The notes under the pieces are model-generated. The model made no database searches, was not told where the DNA came from, and was given only the letters and a program-made list of their open reading frames with translations. The position numbers and the translations under genes were made by a program. This document shows, piece by piece, positions 30,963 through 41,395 of a stretch of 64,000 nucleotides of DNA. Source of the stretch: Rhineura floridana (taxonomy: Eukaryota > Chordata > Lepidosauria > Squamata > Rhineuridae); the NCBI RefSeq assembly GCF_030035675.1, contig NC_084480.1:23393263-23457262 (forward strand), given 5' to 3'. The stretch's first letter is position 1. Every line of letters starts with the position of its first letter.

Positions 30963-32690
30963 TAAACTAAAAAGCACCAGATGTTGTAACCTCTGGTTGC
31001 GCCATCCCCTTGATCTTTTCAGTTGTTCTTTTCTGAACCTTTTCCAGTTCTACAATATCCTTTTGAAATGAGGTGGCTGGAACCATACATAGAATTCCAG
31101 GTGTGGTCTCACCATAGACTGGAACAGCAGCAGTATGATGTTGGCTATTTCTAATGATCCCTAACACCACATTTGCTTTTTTCCCAGCTGCCACACACTG
31201 CACCAGCACCTTCATCTACCTATCCAATATGACCCCTTAGGTCTCATTCATGGTCAGGCGCTGCCAGTTTAGACCCCATAAAAGTAAATGTGAAGTTAGG
31301 AATTTTTGGTAACTCCCTGTGCATCATTGCACACATGCTCACACTGAATCATGTTTGCCATTCTATGCCCATGCTCCCAGTTTGGAGAGATCCTTTTGGA
31401 GCTCTTAAAAGAATCATAGAGTCATAGAGTTGTCCAACCCCCTGCTCAATGCAGGAATCCAAATTAAAGCATACCCAACAGGTGGCTGTCCAGCTGCCTC
31501 TTGAAGGCCTCCAGTGTTAGAGAACCCACCAGCTCCCTAGGGAATTGGTTCCATTGTCATACTGCTCTAACAGTTCAGAAGTTTTTCCTGATGTTCAGTC
31601 AAAATCTGGCTTCCTGCAACTTGAGTCCATTATTCCATGTCCTGCTCTCTGGGATGATCGAGAAGAGATCCTGGCCCTCCTCTGTGTGGCAACCTTTCAA
31701 GTACTTGAAGAGTGCTATCATGCCTCCCCTCAGTCTTCTCTTCTGCAGGCTAAACATGCCCCGTCCTTTCAGTCTCTCGCCATAAGGCTTAGTTGCTAGT
31801 CCCTTGATAGTAATTCACAATCCCTTGTTAGTGTCATCAACAAACTTGGCCACCTCACTGCTCACTCCTAACTCCAGGTCATTTATGAACAAGTTAAAAA
31901 GCTTATTGAGTACTCTCAAAAGTTAGTTAAGACAGGACTTATCTTTGTGGAAGGGATACTGGTTCTGATTCAGCAAGGCTTGTTCTATATGCTTAGTATT
32001 CTATATTTAATAATGATTTTCCCCAGTTGTCCTGAAACAGATGTTAAGCTATAACCAGCCTGTAAATTCCTGGATACGCCTGGATCCCTTTTCTAATATT
32101 GGTATGACATTGGCTACTTTCCAGTCCTCAGGTTGTGATCTTAGGAGCTAATCTAACATATTTTGTTAGATCAGCAATTTCAGGTTTGAGTTGTTGAAGA
32201 ACTTTTGGGCGGATCCCATCGGGAGACAATGATTTACTTGTTTTTATTTTGTCAATAAGGCCTAGAACTTTGTCTCCTGTCGTCAGTATTTGCTTCTGTT
32301 CCTCACTCCCTTCCTGGGAAAGTTAGTTCAGGCACAGGGATCTGCCTTACATCTTTGGCAATGAAGACCACAGCAAAGAATTCATTCAGCTTCTGTACAA
32401 TACAAGCCCAATGGAAGATCAAAAATGGGTTCAGAATGGCCTGGGAAGTGCCTTCTCCAGATAATGGATAAGAATTTCCCAGTTCATTTTGAAGCAGTGT
32501 TTTGGTTTTCCTTGGTACATGTGTCACTATTGATTTTTCTAGATTCAGGCAACAGAGGAAGGCTCCCTGGTCCATTCAGAAGCATTTTTTGTTTCCCCTT
32601 GTAGAGAAGTGATTGTTGTCCAGAGAAAATAATTGAGAAATCCCACATTGCTGTGATTGGGTGAGGAGAAAGCACTTGGCGTAAGTGGGA
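30963..32690 (-). mobile_element. CR1 LINE, decayed, split by a younger CR1
   Basis: The minus strand carries reverse transcriptase debris, including KLNEFFAVVFIAKDVRQIPV (near 32340-32400), KSLSPDGIRPKVLQQLKPEI (near 32165-32235), and DIVELEKVQKRTTEKIKGMA (near 31000-31070). The order is that of the 29063 element reversed. At 31409-31797 it is interrupted by another CR1 3' end. Many stops are present. Confidence 0.82.
31409..31797 (-). mobile_element. CR1 3' end inserted in an older CR1
   Basis: It begins with the reversed CR1 octamers AATCATAGAGTCATAGAG and contains CCCCCTGCTCAATGCAGGAA. The coding part has a reversed ERLKGRGMFSLQK-type stretch. It belongs to the 15590-16556 subfamily and is 5'-truncated. 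Confidence 0.85.
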
Positions 32691-32699
32691 AGACATTAT

Positions 32700-33409
32700 A
32701 TTATTCTTAGTGTTTTACACGTTCCTAGGCTGAGCCCAGGTAAACCTGATGAACTCCCCCCCCCATTTCTGAATCTAAACATACCTTGACTTGATTCAGT
32801 TAAGGCACAAATATACACAGAGGCAGACCTGCATTCATATCCCTTGTTAAATGAGGAACTATGACACAAATAGGAACTGTATATGCAGTTCCAGGCCTCT
32901 GTTCAGTAGAGGGCTGCTGTGTGTGCAGAGCCCTACTCCAAATGTTGGAGAAAGCACCAATCGCCTAAGTGACTGCAGGAGGAGAGCACTAGATTCAGTA
33001 GTTGCCCACAACGCAGATCACTCTCTTTCACCCAAACAGGTTTTGAAGCTGTGCCACTCACTGCCAGTGTTCGAACCAGAGCTACGCTTGAATGACAGTG
33101 AGATCAGACCCTTAGCTGGAAGGATATCAGTTTGATATAGCCCTCCTCTATTTTCAGTGCGGCTGTTTTCTTTTACCGCTACACGCACATAAAGAGCACC
33201 AGAGGGATGGAAAAATATTTTCTGTGCCTTCCACTTCTCACTGAAATATGGTTGATTGAAGGATAAGTGACCACAGGAAAATTAATACACACACCCCTAA
33301 AAAAAAGTAAAGAAAGTAAAACCAACATTGTCTTTCTTTTTTGCCACATATTTGCAAACACGATCAATAGGAACAGAAGGGGAAGAGCGGATTTGAGCTT
33401 GGATTTCAT
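32700..33409. other. Upstream flank of PMAIP1
   Basis: Mostly unique-looking sequence with no named repeat or exon. GC content rises towards the right, into the promoter island. Confidence 0.45.
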
Positions 33410-33788
33410 CCCTCCTCGCAGCAGAGAAATGTGCGCGCGTGTGGACGTGAGTCAGCCGCGTGTCATTCACAAGTGAATGTGCAGATTCAGACGCCCGAGT
33501 TTAGCTTTCGTATGTTGGTACCGGGGACCGTAGGAACGGTCGAAATGAAACGTCCCCCTTCTCACGCAAAGGCGCGGGAAAGCCCTTGCCGCGGTGACGG
33601 AGGAGGGCGCCCTTCAGCATGGCTTCCCGATCCCCAACCCGGCGGTTTTGTCGCTCCCCCAGTGCGGAAATGAAACGACCCCTTTCCCCGAAGAAATAAA
33701 ATGGAGAGGCGGCAACCGCACAATTTGCGCGCTGCTTGTCTCCTCGACCTCTTTGGCCCCTGAAGCCAAGCCCATTTTCTCTTGGAGC

Positions 33789-33832
33789 CGGGGGTGGAGG
33801 TGGAGGTGGGGGTGGCGGTGGGAAGAAGAGTT
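33789..33832 (+). promoter_or_regulatory. PMAIP1: G-rich tract with quadruplex potential
   Basis: At least eight runs of two to five G separated by one or two bases (GGGGGTGGAGGTGGAGGTGG continuing to GGCGGTGGG), about 400 bp upstream of the NOXA start codon on the coding strand. Confidence 0.6.
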
Positions 33833-33963
33833 GGCTGCCCGCCCCTCCGATCCGCCCAAGAGTCCTGGATGGGGGCCCCGCCACCCTTGGCCCCGGGACG
33901 GGCTCCAACACGCCCAGCTCCCTCGGACCGCCGCCTGCCCCTCCCCCAGCTGACAACTGGCCC

Positions 33964-33983
33964 CTGCTTGCCCGGGCATCCCG
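33964..33983 (+). promoter_or_regulatory. PMAIP1: Candidate p53 response element
   Basis: Two adjoining decamers, CTGCTTGCCC and GGGCATCCCG, fit RRRCWWGYYY at 8 of 10 positions each with no spacer. The human NOXA promoter has a p53 element that I recall as AGGCTTGCCC plus CGGCAAGTTG; 13 of 20 positions agree, including CTTGCCC and GGCA. It lies 230-250 bp upstream of the start codon. The second half-site lacks the central G, which weakens the call. Confidence 0.45.
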
Positions 33984-33990
33984 GCCGCTG

Positions 33991-33995
33991 ATTGG
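33991..33995 (-). promoter_or_regulatory. PMAIP1: Inverted CCAAT box
   Basis: ATTGG in the context GCTGATTGGCTGG, eight bases downstream of the candidate p53 element. NF-Y sites in CpG promoters often have this form and orientation. Confidence 0.5.
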
Positions 33996-34213
33996 CTGGC
34001 TGGGGAAAGGCTCGCCGAAGGAGGCGGGGATTCCTCGTCGTCGTCACTGGGAAACCCCCGGCGCCTTCCCTTGGCTCAGGCACGCCCGGGCAAGAGGCGG
34101 GCACAACGCGGGAGGCACAGAGCGAGTTCGGAGCTCCCGTCCGGTGATTTCCGCCTTCCTTCCTTTCCAAGCCGGCCAGACGAGGAAAGCGCGCCCGCTC
34201 ACAGCTCGACATG

Positions 34214-34265
34214 ATGCCGAACAAAACGCCGCGCAAAACCGCGCCGCACCCCCCAACGCCCGCAG
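34214..34265 (+). CDS. PMAIP1: PMAIP1 (NOXA), coding exon 1
   Basis: NOXA is a BH3-only BCL-2 family protein of the mitochondrial outer membrane. It binds and neutralises MCL1 and A1, promoting apoptosis after p53 activation and other stress. This exon encodes MPNKTPRKTAPHPPTPA plus the first base of the next codon (Asp), and ends at a good donor, GCAG/GTGGGT. The human protein starts MPGKKARKNAQPSPARAPA, with the same basic and proline-rich composition and the intron at the same place. Two ATGs are adjacent (34211 and 34214). I chose the second because it makes the protein 54 residues, exactly the human length, with Cys25, Leu29, Gly33 and Asp34 in register. Starting at the first would only add one Met. 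Phase-1 intron of 1,881 bp follows. Confidence 0.9.
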
Positions 34266-35254
34266 GTGGGTACCAATCGGACCCGGAGCGGCCTGCCATC
34301 GCTTTTGGTCCGAGAGACGGGAGCCAGTCGAGGCATGTTGCGTAGGGATATCGAAACCGGGCCACTTTTTCTGTTTTGTTTTTTTGGAGGAGGGGGAATT
34401 CTCGAGGTAGGGAGGCGGGGAGAGACGGCGGGGAGGGGGAGCGATCCATCGAAAAGCGAAAGGTCTCCTCTTGTAGAGTTAATAAAGGAGGGATCGCAGG
34501 GGTCGAAGGGACCCCCAGAGCCCATCTAGTCCACAGGCATGGCCATCCGCTCCCCAGATCCTCCCCTCCAGTAAATGCCCTTGATTTAGGAGCCTAGGTG
34601 TGCTCATTGTGCAAGATTTGGGATGGTGGCCTTTATGGGCCTCGGGCTCACTCCCTATTTTTAATCTTTAGTCTAAATATTTCTCTTCCTCCTCCTCTGT
34701 CTGCCCCATCTCCTTCCCACCATCTTTTCCCTTCCCTTTTCTCTCTTTCCAAAGATGGTCCTGGCGGTATAGATGCCACCCAGCTTGGGCCGCGGTCCTG
34801 ACACAGTTGCTTTCATTGCTCATGACCCGCCAGTTGAAGACCAACACTTCAGAATTTGTAGTAGGCTGCCAAATTGTCCAGGTGCAAACTTCAAAACAGT
34901 AGTCATAGATTTGACACGAGGTGTGGGAGGGGTCAATCATCTGCTTGGCTTTTGTGTTTCTGCGGGCTTGTGTCTGCAATGCCCACTTGCCCAGATCCAA
35001 CAGTCCCATGAGGGATGTCTTTTACTCTGCCCTTTAGGGCTTGGCCATTCACTTCAGTGGGAGCAGAAAGCCTATAAGGTGGCCTTCTCTAAACCCCTAA
35101 AGCTGCAGTCATTGTAACCAATTGTCAGAGATGATGACAATTAATCCAAAAGATCATGGGGGCAGCATCAAGTTGGAGGAGGGCTGCAAGAAGAAGCTCC
35201 TCTCACCAGAAGCTTTGCGTGACCTTGGATGCTGCCTTCAACCAGGTCAAGACA

Positions 35255-35410
35255 TTTGCCCATCTGACCCAATATACTCTGCTATCCAGCATCTCAGGCT
35301 GAGGTCTTCCTCATCACCGGCTTCTGAAATCCTTTAACTGGAGATGCCAGAGATTAAACTGGGGGCTTCTGCATGCAAAGCATGTGCTTTGCCACTGAAG
35401 GTCTCCCCCC
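35255..35410 (-). repeat. tRNA-derived SINE, antisense, in the PMAIP1 intron
   Basis: The minus strand shows the head GCATGCAGAAGCCCCCAGTT, a B-box-like TTTAATCTCTGGCATCTCC and a body ending near GTATATTGGGTCAGATGG. It is the same family as 46492-46850. Confidence 0.75.
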
Positions 35411-35545
35411 CATATGTATTCCTTACATAGGGAGCTGATGTTAACATGATGCGAACTGCGCTCTGATTCCCCAAATGCTTTGGGCAATCACTAAGCCAGG
35501 AGTGGAGGTGAGGATGATATTTCCTCCCTTCATCTTCTGTCCCAC

Positions 35546-35570
35546 TGTGTGTGTGTGTGTGTGTGTGTGT
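35546..35570 (+). repeat. GT microsatellite
   Basis: About 12 uninterrupted TG units inside the PMAIP1 intron. Confidence 0.95.
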
Positions 35571-35639
35571 TAAAGGAGTTCTGTTCCAAAATAGGGGAAG
35601 TGGGCAGGGTGTCAACATCTGTGTACTATGGGGACTGAA

Positions 35640-36055
35640 AGAGAATGTTCAAAACCTGGAACAGGTACAGAGGAGGGCAACCAGGATGATCAGGGGACTG
35701 GAAACAAAGCCTGGTGAGGACAGACTGGAAGAACTGGGCATGTTTAGCCTTGAGAAGACTGAGGGGAGATGTGATAGCAGCTTGAAAGGTTGTCACACAG
35801 AGGAGGGCCAGGATCTCTTCTCAACTGTCCCAGAGTGCAGGACAGGGAATAATGGGCTCAAGTTGCAGGAAGCCAGATTTTGACTGAACATCAGGCAAAT
35901 TGCCTAGGGTGGTGGTGGGCTCTCCAACACTGGAGGCATTCAAGAGGCAGCTGGAGAGCCACCTATCGGGTGTGCTTTAACTTGGATTCCTGCATTGAGC
36001 AGGGGTTGGACTCGATGGCCTTATAGGCCCCTTCCAACTCTACTATTCTATGAGT
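35640..36055 (+). mobile_element. CR1 3' end in the PMAIP1 intron
   Basis: Coding debris LEQVQRRATRMIRGLETKPG and LEELGMFSLEKTEG, then GGATTCCTGCATTGAGCAGG and GATGGCCTTATAGGCCCC, ending TATTCTATGAG. It belongs to the 15590-16556 subfamily, and a small deletion shortens the coding part. Confidence 0.9.
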
Positions 36056-36146
36056 CTGATTTAAAGTGATATAAGGCTTATAATTATGTGAAAAGATTAG
36101 CTGTAATCAGTGCAGAAGACTAACAATGTGCTTGGATCATTTACAG

Positions 36147-36259
36147 ACTCAGAGGTAGAGACGGAATGCGCATTGCAACTGCGCAAGATTGGTGACAAGT
36201 GGAACCTCCGCCAGAAGATCCTTAACCTGATTTCAAAGCTTTTCTGCCCTGGAACATGA
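36147..36259 (+). CDS. PMAIP1: PMAIP1 (NOXA), coding exon 2: BH3 motif and mitochondrial tail
   Basis: After a consensus acceptor (TTTACAG) the frame continues from exon 1 as (D)SEVETECALQLRKIGDKWN and ends with LRQKILNLISKLFCPGT and TGA at 36257-36259. The human counterpart reads LEVECATQLRRFGDKLN and FRQKLLNLISKLFCSGT. The BH3 core Leu29-xxx-Gly33-Asp34 is intact, and Cys25 is kept. The C-terminal ILNLISKLF segment, used for mitochondrial targeting in mammals, is nearly unchanged. No stop or frameshift is seen, and both splice sites are canonical, so this is an active gene, not a processed copy. Human NOXA has a second layer of control through rapid turnover, which sequence alone cannot show here. 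Confidence 0.95.
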
Positions 36260-36890
36260 GAGTGTTTTTACTCAAAATGGAAATGGAGGAAGAAAAAAAG
36301 AATCCTTTGGAAGATCCAACTTTTATGTATGTGGAGTCATAAAATAGACTTCCGTAAGAGAAAGGAGATGAAATGTTTCCTGTGCACTTCTGCTGCCTTG
36401 TTTCCTGTGGGCAAGGAAGGCTCCTGTAATATGATTTCTTCAGATAAAGTTTCAGAAAGATTGCTAGGGAATGCAACTGGAAGGAACTGAAGAGGAGAGA
36501 ATTGGAATTTACTGTTTACCAACCATGTTGGACTGTGAAGGGCACTGGAAAATGAAGGAATCTGGGTGGGGTGAACTAACCCAGAGCTCAACGTTCTGAT
36601 TTCCATAGTTCTGGAATTCATATGCTCAGCTGTTACGCTGTATTGAAAGGTTATGGGATTTCATGCATAGCAAAGAGCAACTTTTTTATAAACTCTGGAC
36701 ATGCACAGTACAAATCAATTTGCCAGCAATTTATAATTGCTTTTTCGTTTTCGTTTTCTAGAATTTGGAATCCCAGGTTTAGTATACTGGGGAAAGAAGT
36801 ATTTTGCTTGTGTGTTTGTTTAGTTGAAATGAATGTACAATGTTACATGTTAGTAGCTTGTATTTAATGAATTAAACTGTAATGTCATTA
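36260..36890 (+). other. PMAIP1: Probable PMAIP1 3' untranslated region
   Basis: AT-rich, repeat-free sequence after the stop codon. An ATTAAA signal at 36871-36876 is the first credible polyadenylation signal. A later AATAAA at 38316-38321, followed by a TG-rich stretch, would give a longer form of about 2.1 kb. I cannot tell which is used. Confidence 0.5.
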
Positions 36891-39608
36891 ATTTATAAGG
36901 CTAAAGTGAGTACATCTGCAGTGCCAGTGTACCAATATATGTCCTACGGGGTAGGATGTTATATGAATATTTATTTTTGTTGGAACTATACAGTAATGGA
37001 ATACTTTTGGGTTATCAACCAGAACTAACTATTCCAGATGAGTGTTCAAAGCATGCAGCAAAGGCTGCATCAGACTAGAGGGATGCGAAGTGACATCCTT
37101 CAAGTAAAAGTCACAGTATTCTTAGCATTACATAATGAGTTGTACAATTTTAGTTTATCAGTTAACAGAATATGGTTCTCCATTTATATCAAAGGCAATA
37201 GATTTCTTTGCAGTGTTAGACTTGCTTAAATGGAATAAGCTTTAGAAAGAAAGTTACATTAAGATTGCACTTCTTAAAGGAAAAGTAAGACTTTTTTTTA
37301 CATAAAGACCACATTATTCAAAATATGTTATCAGGATAAAATGTTACAGCGTCTTTTTTTAATTGGAGAAGATTTAAGACGGAGAACTTTGCCCCAGTGT
37401 AGAGGTGGATGGGAGATCAGATGTGCACATGCTCAGTTTTCGTTACAGTGAGAGAAGCTGATCCAAGCATACAAAAGAATGCCTGCGATGATCATCTGCC
37501 AGCATTAGGATGAACCCCAAAGATTTTTAAGTCTGGAAGTGCATGGTGTTCAGAACAAATTGCCTAGTCTGGTGATTTTAGTTGACATCAAACAAACCTC
37601 AGCTTTTATTCTGTGGCATTCTTATTGTGCATTCTGTCTGACAGGTTAATGAAATGTACGTTAGCCCTAATTAAAAGACATGTTGCAATTGGCTAAGATA
37701 CAAGACATTTTTAGTTTCTTTCTATGAAACAAAATGCAAACCTTCAATGATTCAATCATAATTCAAATGTTCTTAAGTAATTACATTAACACACTCTATT
37801 TTAAAGCCAGGATATTTGCTTTGATCCCCCCCCTCTTATTTTGGATTGCCTGCCATAAAAGTGTAAACAACTAATATTGTTGAAGTCACTGGGAAGTTGG
37901 CAAATCTTTTTGGTTAGTAAAGTGTCATTTCAACAAACTCTGATTTTCTAACATTGCCTTCATCCAGTACATATTGCCAGATTCTGGTTGAGTTAAGTGT
38001 TCAGGCAAACAAATACCTTTGGAATTATGAAGTGTCATTTCAATCATATGGTATAATACTTCATTTATATTTATATATTTCAATAGTGACTTTTTTCTTT
38101 GCATAATGTTTCGATGTTGGTGCATTGCACAATGTGTTCCTTTGCCACGCATATGTGTTTCTGTCAAGAACAACAGTTTACAGCAAAAGAGTTTGTTCAA
38201 AGTGTTTAAGGGCCACACTCAGAAAGGTTCCAGTTCCATGCAATTGCATGGACTTTCACAAGGGCTTGCTTTTTTTTTTGTCTTACAACTATTTGTGCTG
38301 AGATCTTGCTTAATGAATAAACTTGATGTGTTTGCAAAAAAATTGCTTTGGAATCTAATTTCTGTGAAATTTGGAACTGAACGCACAGTCGTATGCATTC
38401 TGTCTCTTTTGCAGCTGACAATAATGCTGTGCTTCAAGGTGATTGAAAGCCAGTTGCCAGGATTCCATCACAATTAAGGCAGAAGGCCCTGGGGCATCAC
38501 CAGGTTCTTTGACAATCTCCTCTAAGGCCCTCCACAGCATTTTGGCTGTCCACACAATTGTCATTTGCAAGACCAAAAAGCCACATATGGCATGCTCAAC
38601 TTGACTTAGAGGCTCACTTGCTCATTTTGACACAAGTGGGAGAATGCTCTTGCGGTCATGTCCTGCTTTGGGGGTTCAAGTAGGCACAGGATGAGAGACT
38701 AGATAGTCCTTTGGTCTAATCCAGCAGGCTCTTCTAGGCTGCCTGGCCCCCTTCCCCCCCCTTTCCTCCAGGCCAGGACTGGTTAGAAGGCTACGATATG
38801 TGGGAGGAATATCACTGAGCAAGACAATAAATCTCAGTTTCCACTGGGCATTTTCTGCTTTCTCAGAATGTGAGAACAGTTAGGCCTGGGAAGGGGGGAT
38901 TTCTGGGCTACAAATTCACCATTCAGAGCAACAGCTCCAATATCGTAGTTTACTCTGGTACGTTTGGAATGGATTCAAAAGGAAGACCATTTGGGGGAGG
39001 GGGAAAGACTTGTGCTATTTCACTAATACACTTTCATATCTAAGTGGGTTCTTTGCTTACACATATATGTACATATACAAGAGACAGCATTCCCCCCACC
39101 CCCAGGGTAAATATCTGACCACACTATGTGGGGAGAAAGCTATTTTTTCAGTTTGATGGCTTAGGTCCTTAGGAGAGCTGATCCAATTACCTCTTAGGAG
39201 GCAGAGAGTGAGGTCCTGCTCTAAGATAAAGGGACACAATGGGACATTTCTGCACAGTCAGGTGATAGTATAACTAGCTGACAATCTGAGTAATTTTTTT
39301 TACCGCATAAACTTGACTCACTCCTAACCATTTAACGTTTTTCCAGGTCTCCAGCTTTCTGCAGCAATTTGCAATTTTTTAAATCCTCATGAAAATTCTT
39401 GAGCATTTCAGTGCCAACTTCTCCTAATTTCTCCTAATTATACAGCTACAAGAGTGGTTGTATACTATAGCTGGCACAGATCTTTTGCATTCTGCAATGT
39501 TAAACTGAAAATACCTTCCCCATGCCATTCTGATGCTTCCCATAAGCCCATTTCAAAACAAAACCTTATAAAACATATAGTCCTGAACTCAGAAACACTT
39601 GCTTAACA
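36891..39608. other. Long repeat-poor AT-rich stretch
   Basis: This is one of the longest stretches in the window without an obvious transposon, apart from a short piece of repeat 'F' at 39340-39430. It may include an extended NOXA 3' UTR to about 38330. I see no coding exon. Confidence 0.45.
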
Positions 39609-41380
39609 ACCCTCTAAGTTTTCTTGACAAAACACAAAACACTCAGAGAGAATTTAGAGTTCAAAGTGTCAAAACAGAAAAAAAATCTAGACCCCTGTTG
39701 GAGTTTTTTCTGTCAGTGGTAATTTGTTGAAATTAATTAAACATCAGACATGTTCACAGAGTACCTGTAACCTTATTACTGACCTTGCCCCATACTCTGA
39801 CCTTCATCTTCTGCAGTTTAAACATTTAAAAACTGCATGGCTGATTTTTAATTAATTTAAGAAATTTAATATTGGAGTCAATGATAGGACAGGCATGCTC
39901 AGTAAGAACCAACTGTCAGTGTTCTAAAAGTCAGACTCACAGCTGCTTGGCTTGGCTAATCGGGGCCACACCCACACCAGACCTTTATTTCACCTTAGAT
40001 AGTCATGGCTTTCCCCAAGGAATCCTGGGAAGTGCAGTTTGTGAAGGGTGCTGAGAGTTGCTGGGAGATGCCCTTTTCCTCTGACAGTGCTCCAGTGGCC
40101 AGCGTGGTTTAACAGTCAGCCCCTCTTCTGGGGAGTGTAGCTCTATGAGGGGACTAGGGTGTCTCCTAGCAATTCTCAGCACCCTTCACAAACTATAATT
40201 CCCAGGATTCCTTGGGGGAAGCCATGACTGTCTAAAATGACATAAAGGTCTGGTGTGGATGTGGCCAGGGATAGCTTTGGTTTAAATTTGGGTGGGAGAT
40301 TGCATGTGCCTGCTGTAGAATAAAAAGTTGGGGGAAACCCTGGAAAAACAATGATACTGTTCACAATGTTTTCCTTTTGGAAAGTAAGGGGCTTTCCCTT
40401 TGCCCAGTGCCCACCCACTCAATCTCCTTCCCTCCCCCCTCCCTGCCCCTCCCCCTCCCTCCCTCCCCCTCACCTTCTCTCCCCCTTCCTCCTCCTCCCC
40501 TTTCTGCCCCTCCCCCAGGTCAGTTTCACCTATCCTAAGCATGATTACATGGCACTAAATCCCATTGAACTCAAAAAGCATGCAAATGATCAAACCTGCC
40601 CTGCCCTTCTCCGCCCTCCTATCCCCTCCCTCTTGCCCCTTCCCTCTCCCTTACTTTGCCCCTCTCATCCCTCCCCCTCCCCTTCCAATCCCCTCCCCTC
40701 TCCTCTCCCTCCTCCCCTCTCCTCTCCTCTCCCCTCCCCCTTCTCCTCCTCCCTCCCCGGTCAGTTCCATCTATCCTAAGCATGATTGCACAGAAGTAAA
40801 TCCCACTGAACTCAGTAAGCATGCAAATGATCAGACCTGCATTTCCCCTCCCCATCCCTCCTGTCTCCTCTCCTTCCCTCTCTCTCCTTCCCCTCTCCTC
40901 TCCCCTCCTCATCCTATCTTCTTCCTCCCCCTCCCCTGCCTCCTCCAGTCCTGTCTCCCTCTTCTCCTCCTCCCCCGTGGCCAGTTTCACCTATCCTAAG
41001 CATGATTGAAGGGGAGTAAATCCCATTGAATTCAATAAGCATGCAAATGATCGATCCATTCTCAGCAAACTTGCACAGGAACCCATTTCTTACCTCCCAG
41101 ATTAAAAAGCAGAGAAATTCACTAATAGGTAAAAACTTGAGGTTTAAGAATGTACCTATAACCAACATATATTTCTATCAAACTTTAAAAAGCAGGGAAA
41201 TTGGGCAGCTATAGTGAATGCACCAGGGGAGCAGGAGGCCTGACCTCCTATCTGAGATATTGTACTGCCCTACAAATTTGTCAAAATGCAAACATAATTT
41301 GGGTTGGTCTTTCACAGTCCAATTCACTTCTGGCGTAGCTTGGAAGAATTTGGTAACGTGTCTCTGAGCATATGGTGAGT
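39609..41380 (+). repeat. Minisatellite-bearing dispersed repeat, copy B
   Basis: A full-length relative of copy A without the RTE and CORE-SINE insertions. It gives the uninterrupted order: left unique part, Harbinger-type MITE (39945-40265), TTCACAATGTTTTCCTTTTG block, minisatellite (40537-41040), right part ending GAGTGGTGGCAA near 41390. It has no coding capacity. Confidence 0.82.
40537..41040 (+). repeat. Pyrimidine-rich minisatellite, about 2.5 units
   Basis: Cores start near 40537, 40780 and 40999 (AAGCATGATTGCACAGAAGT and variants), each followed by 130-180 bp of nearly pure C/T. It has fewer but longer units than copy A, so unit number differs between copies. Confidence 0.85.
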
Positions 41381-41395
41381 GGTGGCAAGGGGATG

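Larger units (their letters stand above)
33410..34480 (+). promoter_or_regulatory. PMAIP1: CpG-rich promoter region of PMAIP1
   Basis: This is the only long CpG-dense, GC-rich stretch in a window that is otherwise AT-rich and CpG-poor. It covers the first coding exon and about 800 bp upstream, as expected for a vertebrate promoter island. An AP-1 heptamer TGAGTCA lies at 33448-33454. No TATA box is evident, which fits a CpG-type promoter. The transcription start cannot be fixed from sequence alone. Long open frames on both strands here are a side effect of GC richness. Confidence 0.85.
34266..36146 (+). other. PMAIP1: PMAIP1 intron 1
   Basis: GTGGGT donor and a CTTGGATCATTTACAG acceptor. It contains the end of the CpG island, an antisense tRNA-SINE (35255-35410), a GT microsatellite and a CR1 3' end (35640-36055) stopping about 90 bp before exon 2. 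34480-35250 shows no named repeat. Confidence 0.85.

Noticed and set aside
33562-34449. A 295-residue open frame antisense to the NOXA promoter, plus several overlapping frames on both strands
   Set aside because: CpG-rich DNA has few stop codons. The frames overlap in several phases, are low in complexity (Gly/Pro/Arg) and show no family motif.
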